64,000 bases of DNA from positions 62,001 through 126,000 of the forward strand of contig NZ_LT860097.1 in the NCBI RefSeq assembly GCF_900184995.1. The letters run 5' to 3'. Below the pieces are notes generated by a model that saw only the letters and a program-made list of their open reading frames with translations, was not told where the DNA came from and did not search any database. The translations under genes were made by a program, and so were the position numbers. Below, one piece after another: positions 8,448 through 18,731 of the stretch. Origin of the DNA: Konateibacter massiliensis (GTDB lineage: Bacteria; Bacillota; Clostridia; Lachnospirales; Lachnospiraceae). Position 1 is the first letter of the stretch, and every line of letters starts with the position of its first letter.

Positions 8448-8490
8448 TTGTATAAATGCATAATATGCAATAAAATGCATAAATATGCTT
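8448..8490 (+). promoter_or_regulatory. carA-proximal promoter overlapped by two ARG-box-like palindromes
   Basis: TTGTAT at 8448-8453, 17-nt spacer, TAAAAT at 8471-8476. Inside the spacer lies TGCATAATATGCA (8457-8469), and over the -10 lies TGCATAAATATGCT (8476-8489). Each is an inverted repeat of TGCAT/ATGCA type, starting 19 bp apart. ArgR operators (consensus TGAAT-N4-ATTCA) usually occur as such adjacent pairs, and carAB makes the carbamoyl phosphate used for arginine, so an ArgR-type operator is a reasonable inference, not a demonstrated one. Confidence 0.5.
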
Positions 8491-8519
8491 GTAAAAAAGA
8501 AAGGAATAAAGGTGGTACA

Positions 8520-9599
8520 ATGAAAGCTTTTCTAATACTAGAAGACAAAACCGTGTTTGAGGGACAGTCTATCGGAGCTGAAAAAGAAGTGATAAGTGAG
8601 ATTGTTTTTAACACATCAATGACAGGATATTTAGAAGTGTTAACGGACCCGTCCTACGCAGGACAAGCAGTGGTTATGACCTACCCTCTGATTGGAAATT
8701 ATGGAATATGCCGAGAGGACATGGAGTCGAGAAAGGCTTGGCCGGATGGTTATATTGTGCGAGAGCTGTCGAGATTGCCGAGCAATTTCAGAAGCGAAGA
8801 CAGTATCCAGAATTTTTTGAAAGAGCAGGATATTCCTGGTATTGCAGGGATTGATACAAGAGCTCTCACTAAGATTTTGAGAGAAAAGGGTACAATGAAC
8901 GGCTGTATTACCACCAATGAGAATTATAAGATAGACGAAATCGTAGAGCGATTAAAAAATTATACAACCGGAAAAGTGGTAGAGAAAGTGACCTGTGCCT
9001 CCAAGTCTGTTTTAAAGGGCGAAGGAAAAAAGGTAGCGCTTCTTGACTTAGGTGCGAAGGATAACATCGCGGCTTCTTTGAATGAAAGAGGCTGTGAGGT
9101 TACAATTTATCCGGCACTCACGAGTGCTAAGGAGATTATTGAGGCAAACCCAGACGGTATTATGCTGTCAAACGGTCCCGGAGACCCGAAGGACTGTGCG
9201 AGCATCATCGAAGAGATTAAAAAGCTCTATGATACCGAAATTCCTATTTTTGCAATCTGCTTAGGACATCAGCTTATGGCACTGGCGACAGGCGGTGACA
9301 CTCACAAAATGAAATACGGTCACAGAGGCGGAAATCACCCGGTGAAGGATTTGAGTACAGGAAGAGTTTATATTTCCTCACAAAATCACGGCTATGTGGT
9401 AGATGTAGATAAGATGCCGGACGGCATTGCAAACGTAAGCTTTATCAACGTAAATGACAAGACGGTAGAAGGGCTTGACTATGTAAATAAAAAGATTTTT
9501 ACGGTACAGTTCCATCCGGAAGCTTGCCCGGGGCCGCAGGACTCAGCGTTTTTGTTCGATAAGTTTATTGAGATGATGGAGGTTAAAAAAGATGCCTAA
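8520..9599 (+). CDS. carA: Carbamoyl-phosphate synthase small (glutaminase) subunit
   Basis: 359 residues from ATG 8520 (AAGGTGG upstream); the longer open frame from 8409 has no ribosome site and runs through the promoter region. The subunit hydrolyses glutamine and channels ammonia to CarB. N-terminal CPSase small domain ([20 protein letters not shown]), C-terminal class I glutamine amidotransferase domain with catalytic Cys in FAICLGHQ and the His/Glu pair in VQFHPEA. The end overlaps carB by 8 nt, indicating translational coupling. Confidence 0.96.
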   Translation: MKAFLILEDKTVFEGQSIGAEKEVISEIVFNTSMTGYLEVLTDPSYAGQAVVMTYPLIGNYGICREDMESRKAWPDGYIVRELSRLPSNFRSEDSIQNFLKEQDIPGIAGIDTRALTKILREKGTMNGCITTNENYKIDEIVERLKNYTTGKVVEKVTCASKSVLKGEGKKVALLDLGAKDNIAASLNERGCEVTIYPALTSAKEIIEANPDGIMLSNGPGDPKDCASIIEEIKKLYDTEIPIFAICLGHQLMALATGGDTHKMKYGHRGGNHPVKDLSTGRVYISSQNHGYVVDVDKMPDGIANVSFINVNDKTVEGLDYVNKKIFTVQFHPEACPGPQDSAFLFDKFIEMMEVKKDA

Positions 9600-12500
9600 G
9601 AATCCAGATATTAAAAAAGTATTAGTAATCGGCTCAGGACCAATCATAATCGGTCAGGCAGCAGAATTTGACTATGCCGGCACGCAGGCTTGCCGCTCCT
9701 TAAGAGAAGAGGGCGTAAGCGTAGTTTTGGTAAACTCAAACCCTGCGACCATCATGACGGACAAGGATATTGCGGATATGGTTTATATTGAGCCGTTGAC
9801 CTTAGATGTGGTAGAGGGAATTATTTTAAAGGAAAGACCGGATAGCGTATTGCCGACACTCGGCGGCCAGGCAGCTCTTAACCTTGCGATGGAGCTTGCA
9901 GAGTCAGGCTTTTTGGAAAAACATAATGTAAAGCTCATCGGAACAACGCCTGAGACAATCAAGAAGGCAGAGGACAGAGAAGAGTTTAAGGAGACGATGG
10001 AGAAAATAGGAGAGCCTTGCGCGGCTTCTATGGTTGTAAACAATGTCGAGGACGGTATTGCATTCACAAACACCATCGGATATCCAATCGTACTTCGTCC
10101 TGCGTATACGCTTGGCGGAAGCGGCGGCGGAATTGCATACAATGAAGAAGAGTTGGTTGATATTCTCACAAACGGACTTCGTTTGAGCCGTGTCGGTCAG
10201 GTTTTGGTAGAGCGCTGTATCTCTGGCTGGAAGGAAATCGAATACGAGGTAATGCGTGACGGTAACGGAAACTGCATCACGGTATGTAACATGGAAAACA
10301 TTGACCCGGTAGGAGTTCACACCGGAGACAGTATCGTAGTGGCACCTTCTCAGACTTTGGGAGACAAAGAGTATCAGATGCTTCGTACCTCTGCATTGAA
10401 TATTATCAGCGAGTTGAAAATCACAGGAGGCTGTAACGTGCAATACGCACTTAACCCGGACTCCTTTGAATACTGTGTAATTGAGGTTAATCCGCGTGTA
10501 AGCCGTTCCTCAGCGCTTGCTTCAAAGGCTACAGGCTATCCGATTGCAAAGGTTGCGGCAAAAATTGCGCTTGGTTACAGCTTGGATGAAATCAAAAACG
10601 CAATTACCGGAAAAACCTATGCAAGCTTTGAACCAACACTTGATTACTGTGTTGTAAAAATACCGAGACTTCCGTTTGATAAATTTATTCATGCAAAGAG
10701 AACCCTGACCACACAGATGAAGGCGACCGGCGAGGTTATGAGTATCTGTGACAACTTCGAGGGTGCTTTGATGAAGGCAATCCGCTCCTTAGAGCAGCAT
10801 GTGGACAGCCTGTTAAGCGATGAATATGCAGAGCTTGACAATGATAAGATTGAAGAAATGCTAGCGATTGTGGATGATAAGAGAATTTTCTTGATAGCCG
10901 AGGCAATCAGACGTGGCTTCACCTATGAGACAATTAATCAGATTACAAAATTTGACCATTGGTTTATTGATAAGATTGCAATTCTTGTGGAGATGGAGCA
11001 GAAGCTTCAAAAGGATGAGCTTACCGTAGAGACGCTGAAGGAAGCAAAACGTTTGGAGTTCCCTGATACGGTAATTGCCAGACTGACAGGCAAAACAGCG
11101 CTTGAAATCAAGAATATGAGATATGAAAACGGCATTGTGGCAGCATTTAAAATGGTTGACACTTGCGCCGCAGAGTTCGAAGCTTCCACACCTTACTACT
11201 ACTCCGTATTCGGAAGTGAAAACGAGGTGGAAGAGGATAAGGAAAAGAAGAAAAAAGTATTGGTACTTGGCTCCGGTCCGATCCGTATCGGTCAAGGTAT
11301 CGAGTTTGACTTCTGCTCCGTACACTGTACATGGGCATTCAAGGAAGAGGGCTACGAGACAATTATCGTAAACAACAATCCTGAGACCGTAAGTACAGAC
11401 TTTGATATTGCCGATAAGCTTTATTTTGAGCCGCTGACACCGGAAGATGTGGAAAGCATTGTAAACTTAGAGAAGCCTGACGGCGCGGTTGTGCAGTTTG
11501 GCGGACAGACCGCAATCAAGCTGACGGAAGCCCTTATGAAAATGGGAGTCCCAATTCTTGGAACCTCCGCAGAGGATGTAGATGCGGCAGAGGACAGAGA
11601 ATTATTTGATAAAATACTAGAGGAATGCCATATTCCAAGACCGGCAGGAAAAACAGTATTTACGATTGAAGAGGCGCTTTTGGCGGCGAATGAATTAGGC
11701 TATCCGGTGCTGATTAGACCTTCTTATGTATTGGGCGGTCAGGGCATGCAGATTGCCATCAATGATGACGATGTCAGAGAGTTTATGACAATCGTAAACA
11801 GAACGGTTCAGGAGCACCCTGTACTCGTTGATAAATATATGGTCGGAAAAGAAATCGAAGTTGACGCGGTTTGCGACGGCGAAGATATCATTATTCCGGG
11901 AATTATGGAGCATATTGAGAGAGCGGGTATCCACTCAGGTGACAGTATTTCCGTATATCCGGCGCAGAGTCTCAGCTCTAAGATTAAAAAAGTAATCGAG
12001 GAATACACAAGACGTCTGGCACGCTCCCTTCATGTGCGCGGTTTGATTAATATCCAGTTTATCGTGAGCAATGAGGAAGTGTATGTAATTGAGGTAAATC
12101 CTCGTTCCAGCCGTACCGTACCTTATATCAGCAAGGTGACGGGAATTCCGATTGTAAAGCTTGCGACAAAGGTTATCGTCGGCAATACAATCAAGAGTCT
12201 GGGCTATGAGTCCGGTTTACAGCCGGAGGCAGATTACTTTGCGATAAAAATGCCGGTATTCTCCTTTGAGAAAATCCGCGGAGCAGAAATCAGCCTCGGA
12301 CCTGAAATGAAGTCTACCGGTGAGGTGCTTGGCATTGCCAAAACCTTCAATGAGGCACTGTATAAAGCTTTTATCGGAGCGGGCATCATTCTTCCGAAGC
12401 ACAAGCAGATTATTATGACGGTCAACGATGCGGATAAGATTGAGGCTGTCGAGGTAGGACGCCGCTTTGAAGCACTCGGCTACAAGATATATGCGACAAG

Positions 12501-12792
12501 AGGCACCTGTCAGGCGCTAAATGAGAATGGAGTCGGAGCTGTCAAAATCAGCAAGATTGAGCAGGAATCTCCAAACCTTCTGGATTTAATACTGGAGCAT
12601 AAGATTGACCTTGTTATCGATACCCCTTCTCAGGGTGCGGCAAAGAGCAACGATGGCTTCCTAATCAGAAGAAATGCGATTGAGACAGGTGTACACTGCC
12701 TAACCTCGTTAGACACCGCAAATGCCCTTCTGACAAGCTTAGAACATGCAAATGATCAGGAGCTTACCTTGATTGATATTGCAAGTATTTAA
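9592..12792 (+). CDS. carB: Carbamoyl-phosphate synthase large subunit
   Basis: 1066 residues, full length. Makes carbamoyl phosphate from bicarbonate, ammonia from CarA and two ATP, feeding arginine and pyrimidine synthesis. Two homologous halves, each with an ATP-grasp module: [17 protein letters not shown] opens the first and [16 protein letters not shown] the second (around residue 560). Glycine-rich ATP loops LGGSGGGI and LGGQGMQI and the VNPR motifs occur in both halves. The C-terminal ~140 residues are the MGS-like allosteric domain ([17 protein letters not shown]). Confidence 0.97.
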   Translation: MPKNPDIKKVLVIGSGPIIIGQAAEFDYAGTQACRSLREEGVSVVLVNSNPATIMTDKDIADMVYIEPLTLDVVEGIILKERPDSVLPTLGGQAALNLAMELAESGFLEKHNVKLIGTTPETIKKAEDREEFKETMEKIGEPCAASMVVNNVEDGIAFTNTIGYPIVLRPAYTLGGSGGGIAYNEEELVDILTNGLRLSRVGQVLVERCISGWKEIEYEVMRDGNGNCITVCNMENIDPVGVHTGDSIVVAPSQTLGDKEYQMLRTSALNIISELKITGGCNVQYALNPDSFEYCVIEVNPRVSRSSALASKATGYPIAKVAAKIALGYSLDEIKNAITGKTYASFEPTLDYCVVKIPRLPFDKFIHAKRTLTTQMKATGEVMSICDNFEGALMKAIRSLEQHVDSLLSDEYAELDNDKIEEMLAIVDDKRIFLIAEAIRRGFTYETINQITKFDHWFIDKIAILVEMEQKLQKDELTVETLKEAKRLEFPDTVIARLTGKTALEIKNMRYENGIVAAFKMVDTCAAEFEASTPYYYSVFGSENEVEEDKEKKKKVLVLGSGPIRIGQGIEFDFCSVHCTWAFKEEGYETIIVNNNPETVSTDFDIADKLYFEPLTPEDVESIVNLEKPDGAVVQFGGQTAIKLTEALMKMGVPILGTSAEDVDAAEDRELFDKILEECHIPRPAGKTVFTIEEALLAANELGYPVLIRPSYVLGGQGMQIAINDDDVREFMTIVNRTVQEHPVLVDKYMVGKEIEVDAVCDGEDIIIPGIMEHIERAGIHSGDSISVYPAQSLSSKIKKVIEEYTRRLARSLHVRGLINIQFIVSNEEVYVIEVNPRSSRTVPYISKVTGIPIVKLATKVIVGNTIKSLGYESGLQPEADYFAIKMPVFSFEKIRGAEISLGPEMKSTGEVLGIAKTFNEALYKAFIGAGIILPKHKQIIMTVNDADKIEAVEVGRRFEALGYKIYATRGTCQALNENGVGAVKISKIEQESPNLLDLILEHKIDLVIDTPSQGAAKSNDGFLIRRNAIETGVHCLTSLDTANALLTSLEHANDQELTLIDIASI

Positions 12793-12814
12793 GAAAAAAG
12801 TTGATAAAGTTAGA

Positions 12815-12857
12815 AATAAGCTGATTTTAAATAAAAGAAATCAGCTTATTTTTTATT
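12815..12857 (+). terminator. Intrinsic terminator of carAB
   Basis: 13-bp stem AATAAGCTGATTT / AAATCAGCTTATT (12815-12827, 12838-12850) followed by a T-rich tail. Confidence 0.85.
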
Positions 12858-12921
12858 GTCATTATTCTGATAAAAGAATATAATGGAAGATAGATTGGAG
12901 GTTTCTGATATGAACATTTAA

Positions 12922-13038
12922 CAACGATTGAAATGTCTGAAAAATGGAATATTAGATAAAGATGATTGGAATGAAGATGAAATCAAAAGTCGAACAAAAT
13001 GGTTATGTGATGAAGCAATAAAGTTGTGGAAGATTTAA
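12922..13038 (+). pseudogene. C-terminal remnant of a DUF262/DUF1524-like gene
   Basis: An open stretch of 38 codons without a start, ending at TAA 13036-13038. Its translation includes DKDDWNEDEIKSRTKWLCDE and ends in EAIKLWKI. This W-x-x-x-x-I-x-x-R-T-x-x-L ... LW pattern is what I know from the extreme C terminus of DUF262/DUF1524 (HNH-type) proteins. A stop codon directly precedes the fragment in frame, and the ATG at 12910 behind a GGAGG site is followed by a stop after two more codons. I read it as the leftover of a deleted accessory gene. AT-rich like the following two genes. Confidence 0.5.
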
Positions 13039-13101
13039 TTTATTAATAGATGATGATATTTTTTGATATGTATAATTATTTAGTTGAAAGGGGCGGCGAG
13101 T

Positions 13102-15876
13102 ATGATAGATTTTGTAGGAACACGATGGTATAAATGTGATTTTCATTTACATACAATGAAAAGCGATTGTTATAAAGAGAAAACAGATAGTGAGGAGCAA
13201 TGGATTGAACAGGTAAAACTTAATGGATTAAATTGCATAGCAGTTACAGATCATAATGATTACCGGGCTATAGATAAGATGAAAGAGTTAGGAGAAAAGA
13301 ATGGAATTGTGGTATTTCCGGGAGTAGAGGTAACATGCGATTCAACCAAAATTCATATACTTGTAATCTTTGATTCGAATAAAACATCAGATGTGGTAAG
13401 GGATTATTTGAGCAAAATAGATATTGATTCGGAAGTTGTTGGAAAGAGTGTTGGAACCTCAACAGGTATTTTTGAAGCATGCACAATAGCAAAAGAAAGA
13501 GGAGCACTTGTTATTGCAGCACATATTGATGAGTTTGCAGGTATTAATTCTATGAGTGTAGCAAATGTTGAAAAAATATTGGACAGAAAATATATTGATG
13601 CGGTTCAAGTCGTTAATCAACAAATCTGGGAAGAATATAATGTTAATAAAAATAAAGAAGAGATGCTTGTTTCTTTAAATAATAAATATGGAAGTGAAAT
13701 ATCAACTGATACTGCAGAAAATTGGAAAAAAACATATAATCGTGCAATCAAGGCTAAGATACCAATACTTTCGTTTTCTGATAATCCATGTTCAAATGTA
13801 GAGTCAAAACATGGGTTATGGGGAATTGGGAAAACGTATACTTGGATAAAAATGGACAAGAAGCCTGATTTAGAAAGCGTTAGACAAGCTTTGTTATCAG
13901 AAGATATGAGACTTAAATTAAAAGAACAGACAGAACTGATTCCAGAAGCAAAACCAGATATGTGGATTAAGTCTATTAAAGTGGAAAATGCAACTATCAA
14001 TCCATACAAAGAATTGAATGTGGAATTTAATCCACAATTAAATGCAATAATTGGAGGAAGAGGAAGTGGAAAATCTTCAATTATAAGAATAATGGCGGGT
14101 GGTCTCTCTTCTCTTAATACATATGCATTAGACGAAATAAAAAAAGAACAGGATAAATTTTATAAAGTACATAACAATAAAGATGATACAGGCATTTTTG
14201 AATCAAAATCAAATGTTGAGATTATTATTGTTAGAAATGAATTGTTATACAAAGTAAATGTAAATTCCATAAAAGATATGAGCGATCAAATTCAGAGTAT
14301 TTACAAATATGATGAAAATACAAATACATGGGAAGAAATAGTAGATTCGAATTATTTGGACTTTTTTAGAGTACAAGTATATACTCAGAAACAAATATTT
14401 GAAATTGCAAAAGAGCCAGATGCCTTATTAAAAATCATAGATGCAGATATTCCAGAAATGGAGAGTGTTTTAAATAAACAACAGATTGTGTATGATAATC
14501 TTTTGGCTAAAATGGCAGAAATAAGGACAACGCAGGCGATAATAGATAAAGAGGGAAAATTACGTACAGAATTGAGTGATTATGATGAGCAAATCAGTCA
14601 ATATAAAAAGAGTGGGATTGCAGAGATTGTCAATCATAAACAACAATATTTGCAGGAAGAGAAAACGTTAAATAATTTCTTGTCGAAAATTTCAATAGTT
14701 GCTGAGGAGTTAGACAGTGCAACTTTGAGTGCAAAGATTCCAGAAGTGGATGCAACTGAATTAGAAAATGCAACAGAGTTGTTTGAACTAATTAAACAGG
14801 GAAAAGAAAATGTAATTAAGAATATAGAACTTATAAAAAATAGTATTTCAGATATCAGAGAACAGAAAGAAAAAATATTAGTCGAAGTTGATAAGAGTGA
14901 CTGGAATGCTAAGAAAATGGCTACTGATTTAGCCTATGATGAAGCATGTGCTAAATTACATGAATCAGGAATACAAATCAACAAACTTGATGAACTACTC
15001 GAATTGAAAAAGAAAAAACAAGAAGAACTAGATACTGTCGAAAAAGCAAAAGAAGGACTAAAAAAATTACGGAGTGAGAAACAAGAAATTCATATTGAAT
15101 ATGACTCATATTTTACCACAATACGTACATTGAGAGTGAATTTCATTGAAACGGTCATTGGTAATCAAGATAATGTAAAGATAGAACTTCTGAACCATGG
15201 AAATACTGATTCGTTTGAAGAGACAATAAAAAATATTACTCAAAAAAGGGAAAGTTCAAATATAAATGAGGATATATCAACTTTAAAAAGTACAGTGTTT
15301 GGAAAAAAAGATATAAATTATTTTAGAGAACTAATAACAAGAATAAAAGATGGTATTGATGAAAAAGAAGTTTCCGGTTATTTTAGAAAAGCAATAAGGG
15401 GATTGGATGATGTACAATTTGATAAAATGATAACCTTTCTTCCTAAAGATGAATTAAAAGTAAGCTATAAACCGGAGGGAGGAAGAAGTTTTATTCCCTT
15501 ATCTTCAGCTTCGGCAGGACAAAAGACAACAGCAATTTTAACTTTTATCCTTGCATATGGTAATCGGCCATTATTGTTAGATCAGCCAGAAGATGATTTA
15601 GATAATCGATTAGTGTATGATTTAGTAGTCAAACGTTTGAAAAGTGCAAAGCAGAATCGCCAAATAATTGTTGTAACGCATAATGCCAATATACCTGTGA
15701 ATGGAGATGCTGAATATATTACATCAATGGATTCGGATAGCCGTTATGTTAAGATTAAGGCAGAAGGAACATTAGATAATGAAGTGATACGAAAAGAAAT
15801 CTGTGATGTAATGGAAGGTACAGAATATGCATTTGGAATGAGAGCTAAGAAATATCACTTGAATATTGTTGAATGA
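13102..15876 (+). CDS. PHP-domain nuclease/phosphoesterase fused to SMC-like ATPase (TrlF-type)
   Basis: 924 residues from ATG 13102 (AAAGGGG upstream). Residues about 10-270 form a PHP domain: metal-binding HLH at 15-17, VTDHND, PGVEVTC, HIL, AAHIDE. An SMC/RecN-like ATPase follows: Walker A GGRGSGKSS at about 318-326, long coiled coils rich in E, K and I (about 470-720), ABC signature SSASAGQKT near 801, Walker B LLLDQPEDDLDN near 824, and a late VVTHNAN H-loop. PHP-plus-ATPase proteins are found in defence islands and are expected to cleave nucleic acid or a nucleotide in an ATP-gated way; the target is unknown. DNA is visibly AT-rich, unlike carB and nfo on either side, suggesting transfer. 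Confidence 0.8.
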   Translation: MIDFVGTRWYKCDFHLHTMKSDCYKEKTDSEEQWIEQVKLNGLNCIAVTDHNDYRAIDKMKELGEKNGIVVFPGVEVTCDSTKIHILVIFDSNKTSDVVRDYLSKIDIDSEVVGKSVGTSTGIFEACTIAKERGALVIAAHIDEFAGINSMSVANVEKILDRKYIDAVQVVNQQIWEEYNVNKNKEEMLVSLNNKYGSEISTDTAENWKKTYNRAIKAKIPILSFSDNPCSNVESKHGLWGIGKTYTWIKMDKKPDLESVRQALLSEDMRLKLKEQTELIPEAKPDMWIKSIKVENATINPYKELNVEFNPQLNAIIGGRGSGKSSIIRIMAGGLSSLNTYALDEIKKEQDKFYKVHNNKDDTGIFESKSNVEIIIVRNELLYKVNVNSIKDMSDQIQSIYKYDENTNTWEEIVDSNYLDFFRVQVYTQKQIFEIAKEPDALLKIIDADIPEMESVLNKQQIVYDNLLAKMAEIRTTQAIIDKEGKLRTELSDYDEQISQYKKSGIAEIVNHKQQYLQEEKTLNNFLSKISIVAEELDSATLSAKIPEVDATELENATELFELIKQGKENVIKNIELIKNSISDIREQKEKILVEVDKSDWNAKKMATDLAYDEACAKLHESGIQINKLDELLELKKKKQEELDTVEKAKEGLKKLRSEKQEIHIEYDSYFTTIRTLRVNFIETVIGNQDNVKIELLNHGNTDSFEETIKNITQKRESSNINEDISTLKSTVFGKKDINYFRELITRIKDGIDEKEVSGYFRKAIRGLDDVQFDKMITFLPKDELKVSYKPEGGRSFIPLSSASAGQKTTAILTFILAYGNRPLLLDQPEDDLDNRLVYDLVVKRLKSAKQNRQIIVVTHNANIPVNGDAEYITSMDSDSRYVKIKAEGTLDNEVIRKEICDVMEGTEYAFGMRAKKYHLNIVE

Positions 15877-15918
15877 TCTTAGGGTTAGTAAAAATGATTG
15901 TGGAGGTGAGTTAAGATT

Positions 15919-17382
15919 ATGGATAAGCAAAAATTTGAGTCGATTTTGAAAATCGGAGAAACAATTGCCGTAGAGTTTAAGCGTTGTGGAAATGGTATAG
16001 AAAATGATGTCTATGAAAGTGTCTGCTCCTTTTTGAATAGGTTTGGTGGGGATATTTTTATGGGTGTCCTAAACGATGGCACAGTTAGAGGAGTGCCAGA
16101 GAAAGCAGCAGGAGATATGATTAAGAATTTTATTAAAGTCATTAGCAATCCTGCAATGTTTACACCTACAATTTATCTTGTTCCTGAAATCATTCAGCAT
16201 GAGGGAAAAACAATCATTTATGTGCACGTACCTGTAAGTGCAGAAGTTCACAGCTTTAAAAAGGAAGTCTATGATCGAGTGGATGATGCGGATGTAAAGG
16301 TAACCGCTACAGCACAGCTTGCATCCATGTACATTCGTAAACAGAGTATATTTACTGAAAAGCGGATTTTCCCATATGTATCAACAGATGATTTAAGATT
16401 GGATTTATTGCCCCGTATTAGAAAAATGGCTACAAACAACATTGAAGGTACACATGGTTGGGAAGCAATGAATGATGAGGAACTTTTAAGAAGTGCAGGT
16501 CTCTATGGCACTGATCGGGTTACTGGAGAAAAGGGATACAATCTTGCCGCAGTTATGCTTCTTGGAAAAGATGATGTGATTAGGGATATCTGTCCGGCAT
16601 ATGAGACAGATGCACTTGTAAGAAAGATTAATGTAGATAGATATGATGACAGAGAAACAGTGAGAACTAATTTAATTGAAAGTTACGATCAATTAATGGA
16701 TTTTGCAAGAAAACATCTGCCAGATAAATTTTTCTTGGAAGGAACGGAACGTAAGAATCTAAGAAATATTATTACAAGAGAAATGATTGGAAATACATTA
16801 ATTCATAGAGAATTTACCAGTGTGTATACAGCTAAATTTGTTATTGAGAAAAATAGAATGTATACGGAAAATGCAAGTCGTTCCGCAGGAGACGGAGTGA
16901 TTACTCCTGAGAATATGGAACCTAATCCGAAGAATCCAATAATTGCTTCATTCTTTAGAAATATAGGATGGTCTGATAGATTGGGATCTGGAGTGAGAAA
17001 TCTGTTTAAGTACTCAAGGTACTATTCGGGACAAGAACCAGAGTTTATTGAAGGTGATGTTTTTAGAATTATTGTTCCGTTGAATGAGGAATATTCTGCA
17101 GATGTCCAGGTAGGCAAGAATAAAAAATCAGCGATAAAAATCAGCGATAAAAAATCAGCGATAAAAATCAGCGATAAAAAATCAGCGATAACAGAAGAAA
17201 GGTTGCAAACCATATTAACAAGTATGCAAAAAAATATTGAATATAATACAGAAGAAATCGCAGATATGGTAGGATTAAAAACGGCCAGAACACGGGAACT
17301 TTTAAAAATGCTCGTTAATGAGGATAAGATTGAGGCAGTTGGCGCGAATAGAAATCGTAAATATTTGAAGAAACTTTTATAG
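15919..17382 (+). CDS. AlbA_2/Schlafen-like ATP-binding protein with C-terminal winged helix
   Basis: 487 residues, GGAGGTGAG 8 nt before ATG 15919, 42 nt after the PHP-SMC gene. Residues about 8-130 are an AlbA_2 domain (ETIAVEFKRCGNG, VCSFLNRFGGDIFMGVLNDGTVRGV). The middle has the usual COG2865-type HATPase-like region (NTLIHREF, FFRNIGWSDRLGSGVRNLF). The last ~70 residues are a winged helix (NTEEIADMVGLKTARTRELLKML). A linker at about residues 402-424 is built from a nine-residue repeat, KKSAIKISD, encoded by a 27-bp tandem repeat. Such proteins are annotated as putative transcriptional regulators and also occur near defence genes. Same AT-rich composition as its neighbour; whether the two work together is open. 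Confidence 0.75.
   Translation: MDKQKFESILKIGETIAVEFKRCGNGIENDVYESVCSFLNRFGGDIFMGVLNDGTVRGVPEKAAGDMIKNFIKVISNPAMFTPTIYLVPEIIQHEGKTIIYVHVPVSAEVHSFKKEVYDRVDDADVKVTATAQLASMYIRKQSIFTEKRIFPYVSTDDLRLDLLPRIRKMATNNIEGTHGWEAMNDEELLRSAGLYGTDRVTGEKGYNLAAVMLLGKDDVIRDICPAYETDALVRKINVDRYDDRETVRTNLIESYDQLMDFARKHLPDKFFLEGTERKNLRNIITREMIGNTLIHREFTSVYTAKFVIEKNRMYTENASRSAGDGVITPENMEPNPKNPIIASFFRNIGWSDRLGSGVRNLFKYSRYYSGQEPEFIEGDVFRIIVPLNEEYSADVQVGKNKKSAIKISDKKSAIKISDKKSAITEERLQTILTSMQKNIEYNTEEIADMVGLKTARTRELLKMLVNEDKIEAVGANRNRKYLKKLL
17122..17190 (+). repeat. 27-bp in-frame tandem repeat (2.6 copies)
   Basis: Copies at 17122-17148 and 17149-17175 are identical, and a partial copy runs 17176-17190. Each copy holds two AAAATCAGCGAT half-units. 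Encodes the KKSAIKISD linker repeat of the AlbA_2 protein. Since 27 is a multiple of 3, copy-number change would lengthen the linker without a frameshift. Confidence 0.9.
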
Positions 17383-17481
17383 AAAAAATGAAATATACAA
17401 GTGCTTTTTAAGAAGTTAAAAGTTCAAATGCCAAATTTTTTATAATTTTGATTTAAAAATGAAACTTGAGATTGTAAAAGT

Positions 17482-17545
17482 TGTTAAACAGAGGTGTGCC
17501 CTCTGTTTAACAGACAACTCTGCGATTTGAGCTACATCATTAATT
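17482..17545 (-). pseudogene. tRNA-Asn-like remnant with inverted repeat
   Basis: Read on the minus strand from about 17540: TGTAGCTCAAATCGCAGAG resembles a D arm and is followed by an anticodon-arm-like GTTGT-CTGTTAA-ACAGA with anticodon GTT. Acceptor and T arms are missing. The anticodon part is also half of a perfect 13-bp inverted repeat (arms 17482-17494 and 17500-17512, loop TGTGC). It lies at the downstream edge of the AT-rich island, so it may be a scar of integration at a tRNA-Asn gene. Confidence 0.45.
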
Positions 17546-17602
17546 CTACTAAATAAAAATTAACTAAAAATGAATTACATAAAAAATAAGAGTCTAAAAG
17601 TT

Positions 17603-18511
17603 TCATAATCGTCCCATCACTAAAATTTCTTCCTTCAGGTTCGGATTAAATTTATTCTCACGAAACATCTTGATTTCATACTTATATGGTGCAAAAGACT
17701 TCTTTGGATTCTCAGGAAGCGGTATATAAGGCGTTTCCAGTATTTTGGGAATGTTGGCATAGTCCGAGTGGTGGACAACGGCGGAAAGTGCGTCAAAGCC
17801 AATATAGCCGAAACCTGCGTTCTCATGGCGGTCCTTGGAGGCACCGCAGGGATTTTTGCTGTCATTGATATGGAAAACTGCAATCTGGTCTTTGCCGATT
17901 AGACGGTCGAACTGATGCAGCACGCCATCCAAATCATGAACGATGTCATAGCCTGCATCATGGACATGGCAGGTATCAAAGCACACGCGAAGCCTGTCAT
18001 TGTGTACGACACTATCATAAATCTGAGCAAGCTCCTCGAAGGAGCGTCCAATCTCATTTCCTTTGCCGGACATTGTTTCCAGTGCGATGCAACAGTCTTT
18101 GTTTGCTGCGAGAACTTCATTCAAGCCTTCTGCAATTTTGCGGATACCCACCTCCACACCGGCACCTACATGAGAGCCGGGATGAAGAATCAGAAGATTG
18201 CTTCCCATTGCTGCTGTGCGCTCCATCTCAATCCCCAAGAAACGGACTGCAATCTCAAAGGTGTCCGGGTTGATGCTGTTGGCAAGATTGATAATGTAGG
18301 GAGAATGTACAACGAAATCCTTGATTTCATGTTCCACCATAAATGCCCTTGCCGCCTCAATATTTAAATCTGCGATGTCTTTTCGTCTTGTATTTTGCGG
18401 GGCACCGGTATAAACCATAAACGTGTTCGCTGCGTAAGAGGCAGCTTCCTTCGCGGAGGCGAGGAACATCTCCTTGCCGCTCATACTGACGTGTGAACCT
18501 ATTTTTAACAT
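17603..18511 (-). CDS. nfo: Deoxyribonuclease IV (AP endonuclease, endonuclease IV)
   Basis: 302 residues from ATG 18511, preceded on the minus strand by AAAGGAGA; an 18-residue longer frame exists but has no ribosome site. Cleaves the phosphodiester bond 5' of abasic sites in base-excision repair, using three zinc ions. Family motifs: [78 protein letters not shown], with the expected His/Glu/Asp ligands. Length is slightly above the usual ~280. Confidence 0.95.
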   Translation of the reverse strand: MLKIGSHVSMSGKEMFLASAKEAASYAANTFMVYTGAPQNTRRKDIADLNIEAARAFMVEHEIKDFVVHSPYIINLANSINPDTFEIAVRFLGIEMERTAAMGSNLLILHPGSHVGAGVEVGIRKIAEGLNEVLAANKDCCIALETMSGKGNEIGRSFEELAQIYDSVVHNDRLRVCFDTCHVHDAGYDIVHDLDGVLHQFDRLIGKDQIAVFHINDSKNPCGASKDRHENAGFGYIGFDALSAVVHHSDYANIPKILETPYIPLPENPKKSFAPYKYEIKMFRENKFNPNLKEEILVMGRL

Positions 18512-18673
18512 GTTAATCTCCTTTGTTTGCTGTTGCGGTGAATCAGTGTTGACTGCTTCCTCCAATGATACAAAAAATAGTACAAATATGCAAGGGTAAT
18601 AAGGTTATGAGTAAGTAGCGTAGCGGATTACGAATATCCACTTTGACTTGCGTTTGTAATTTTTCTATGATAT

Positions 18674-18714
18674 AAAAAAAGAAACCTTGCCACGAATATG
18701 ATGACAAGATTTCT
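18674..18714 (-). terminator. Intrinsic terminator of metY
   Basis: On the minus strand a 10-bp stem (18714-18705 with 18689-18680, one G-T pair) is followed by seven T. Confidence 0.8.
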
Positions 18715-18731
18715 TTTTCGGATATGTTTTC

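Noticed and set aside
9904-10443. A 179-codon minus-strand frame within carB
   Set aside because: Antisense to the conserved ATP-grasp region; no ribosome site or motif.
17122-17190. Possible CRISPR-like repeat
   Set aside because: The 27-bp units are contiguous with no spacers and are in frame within a protein.
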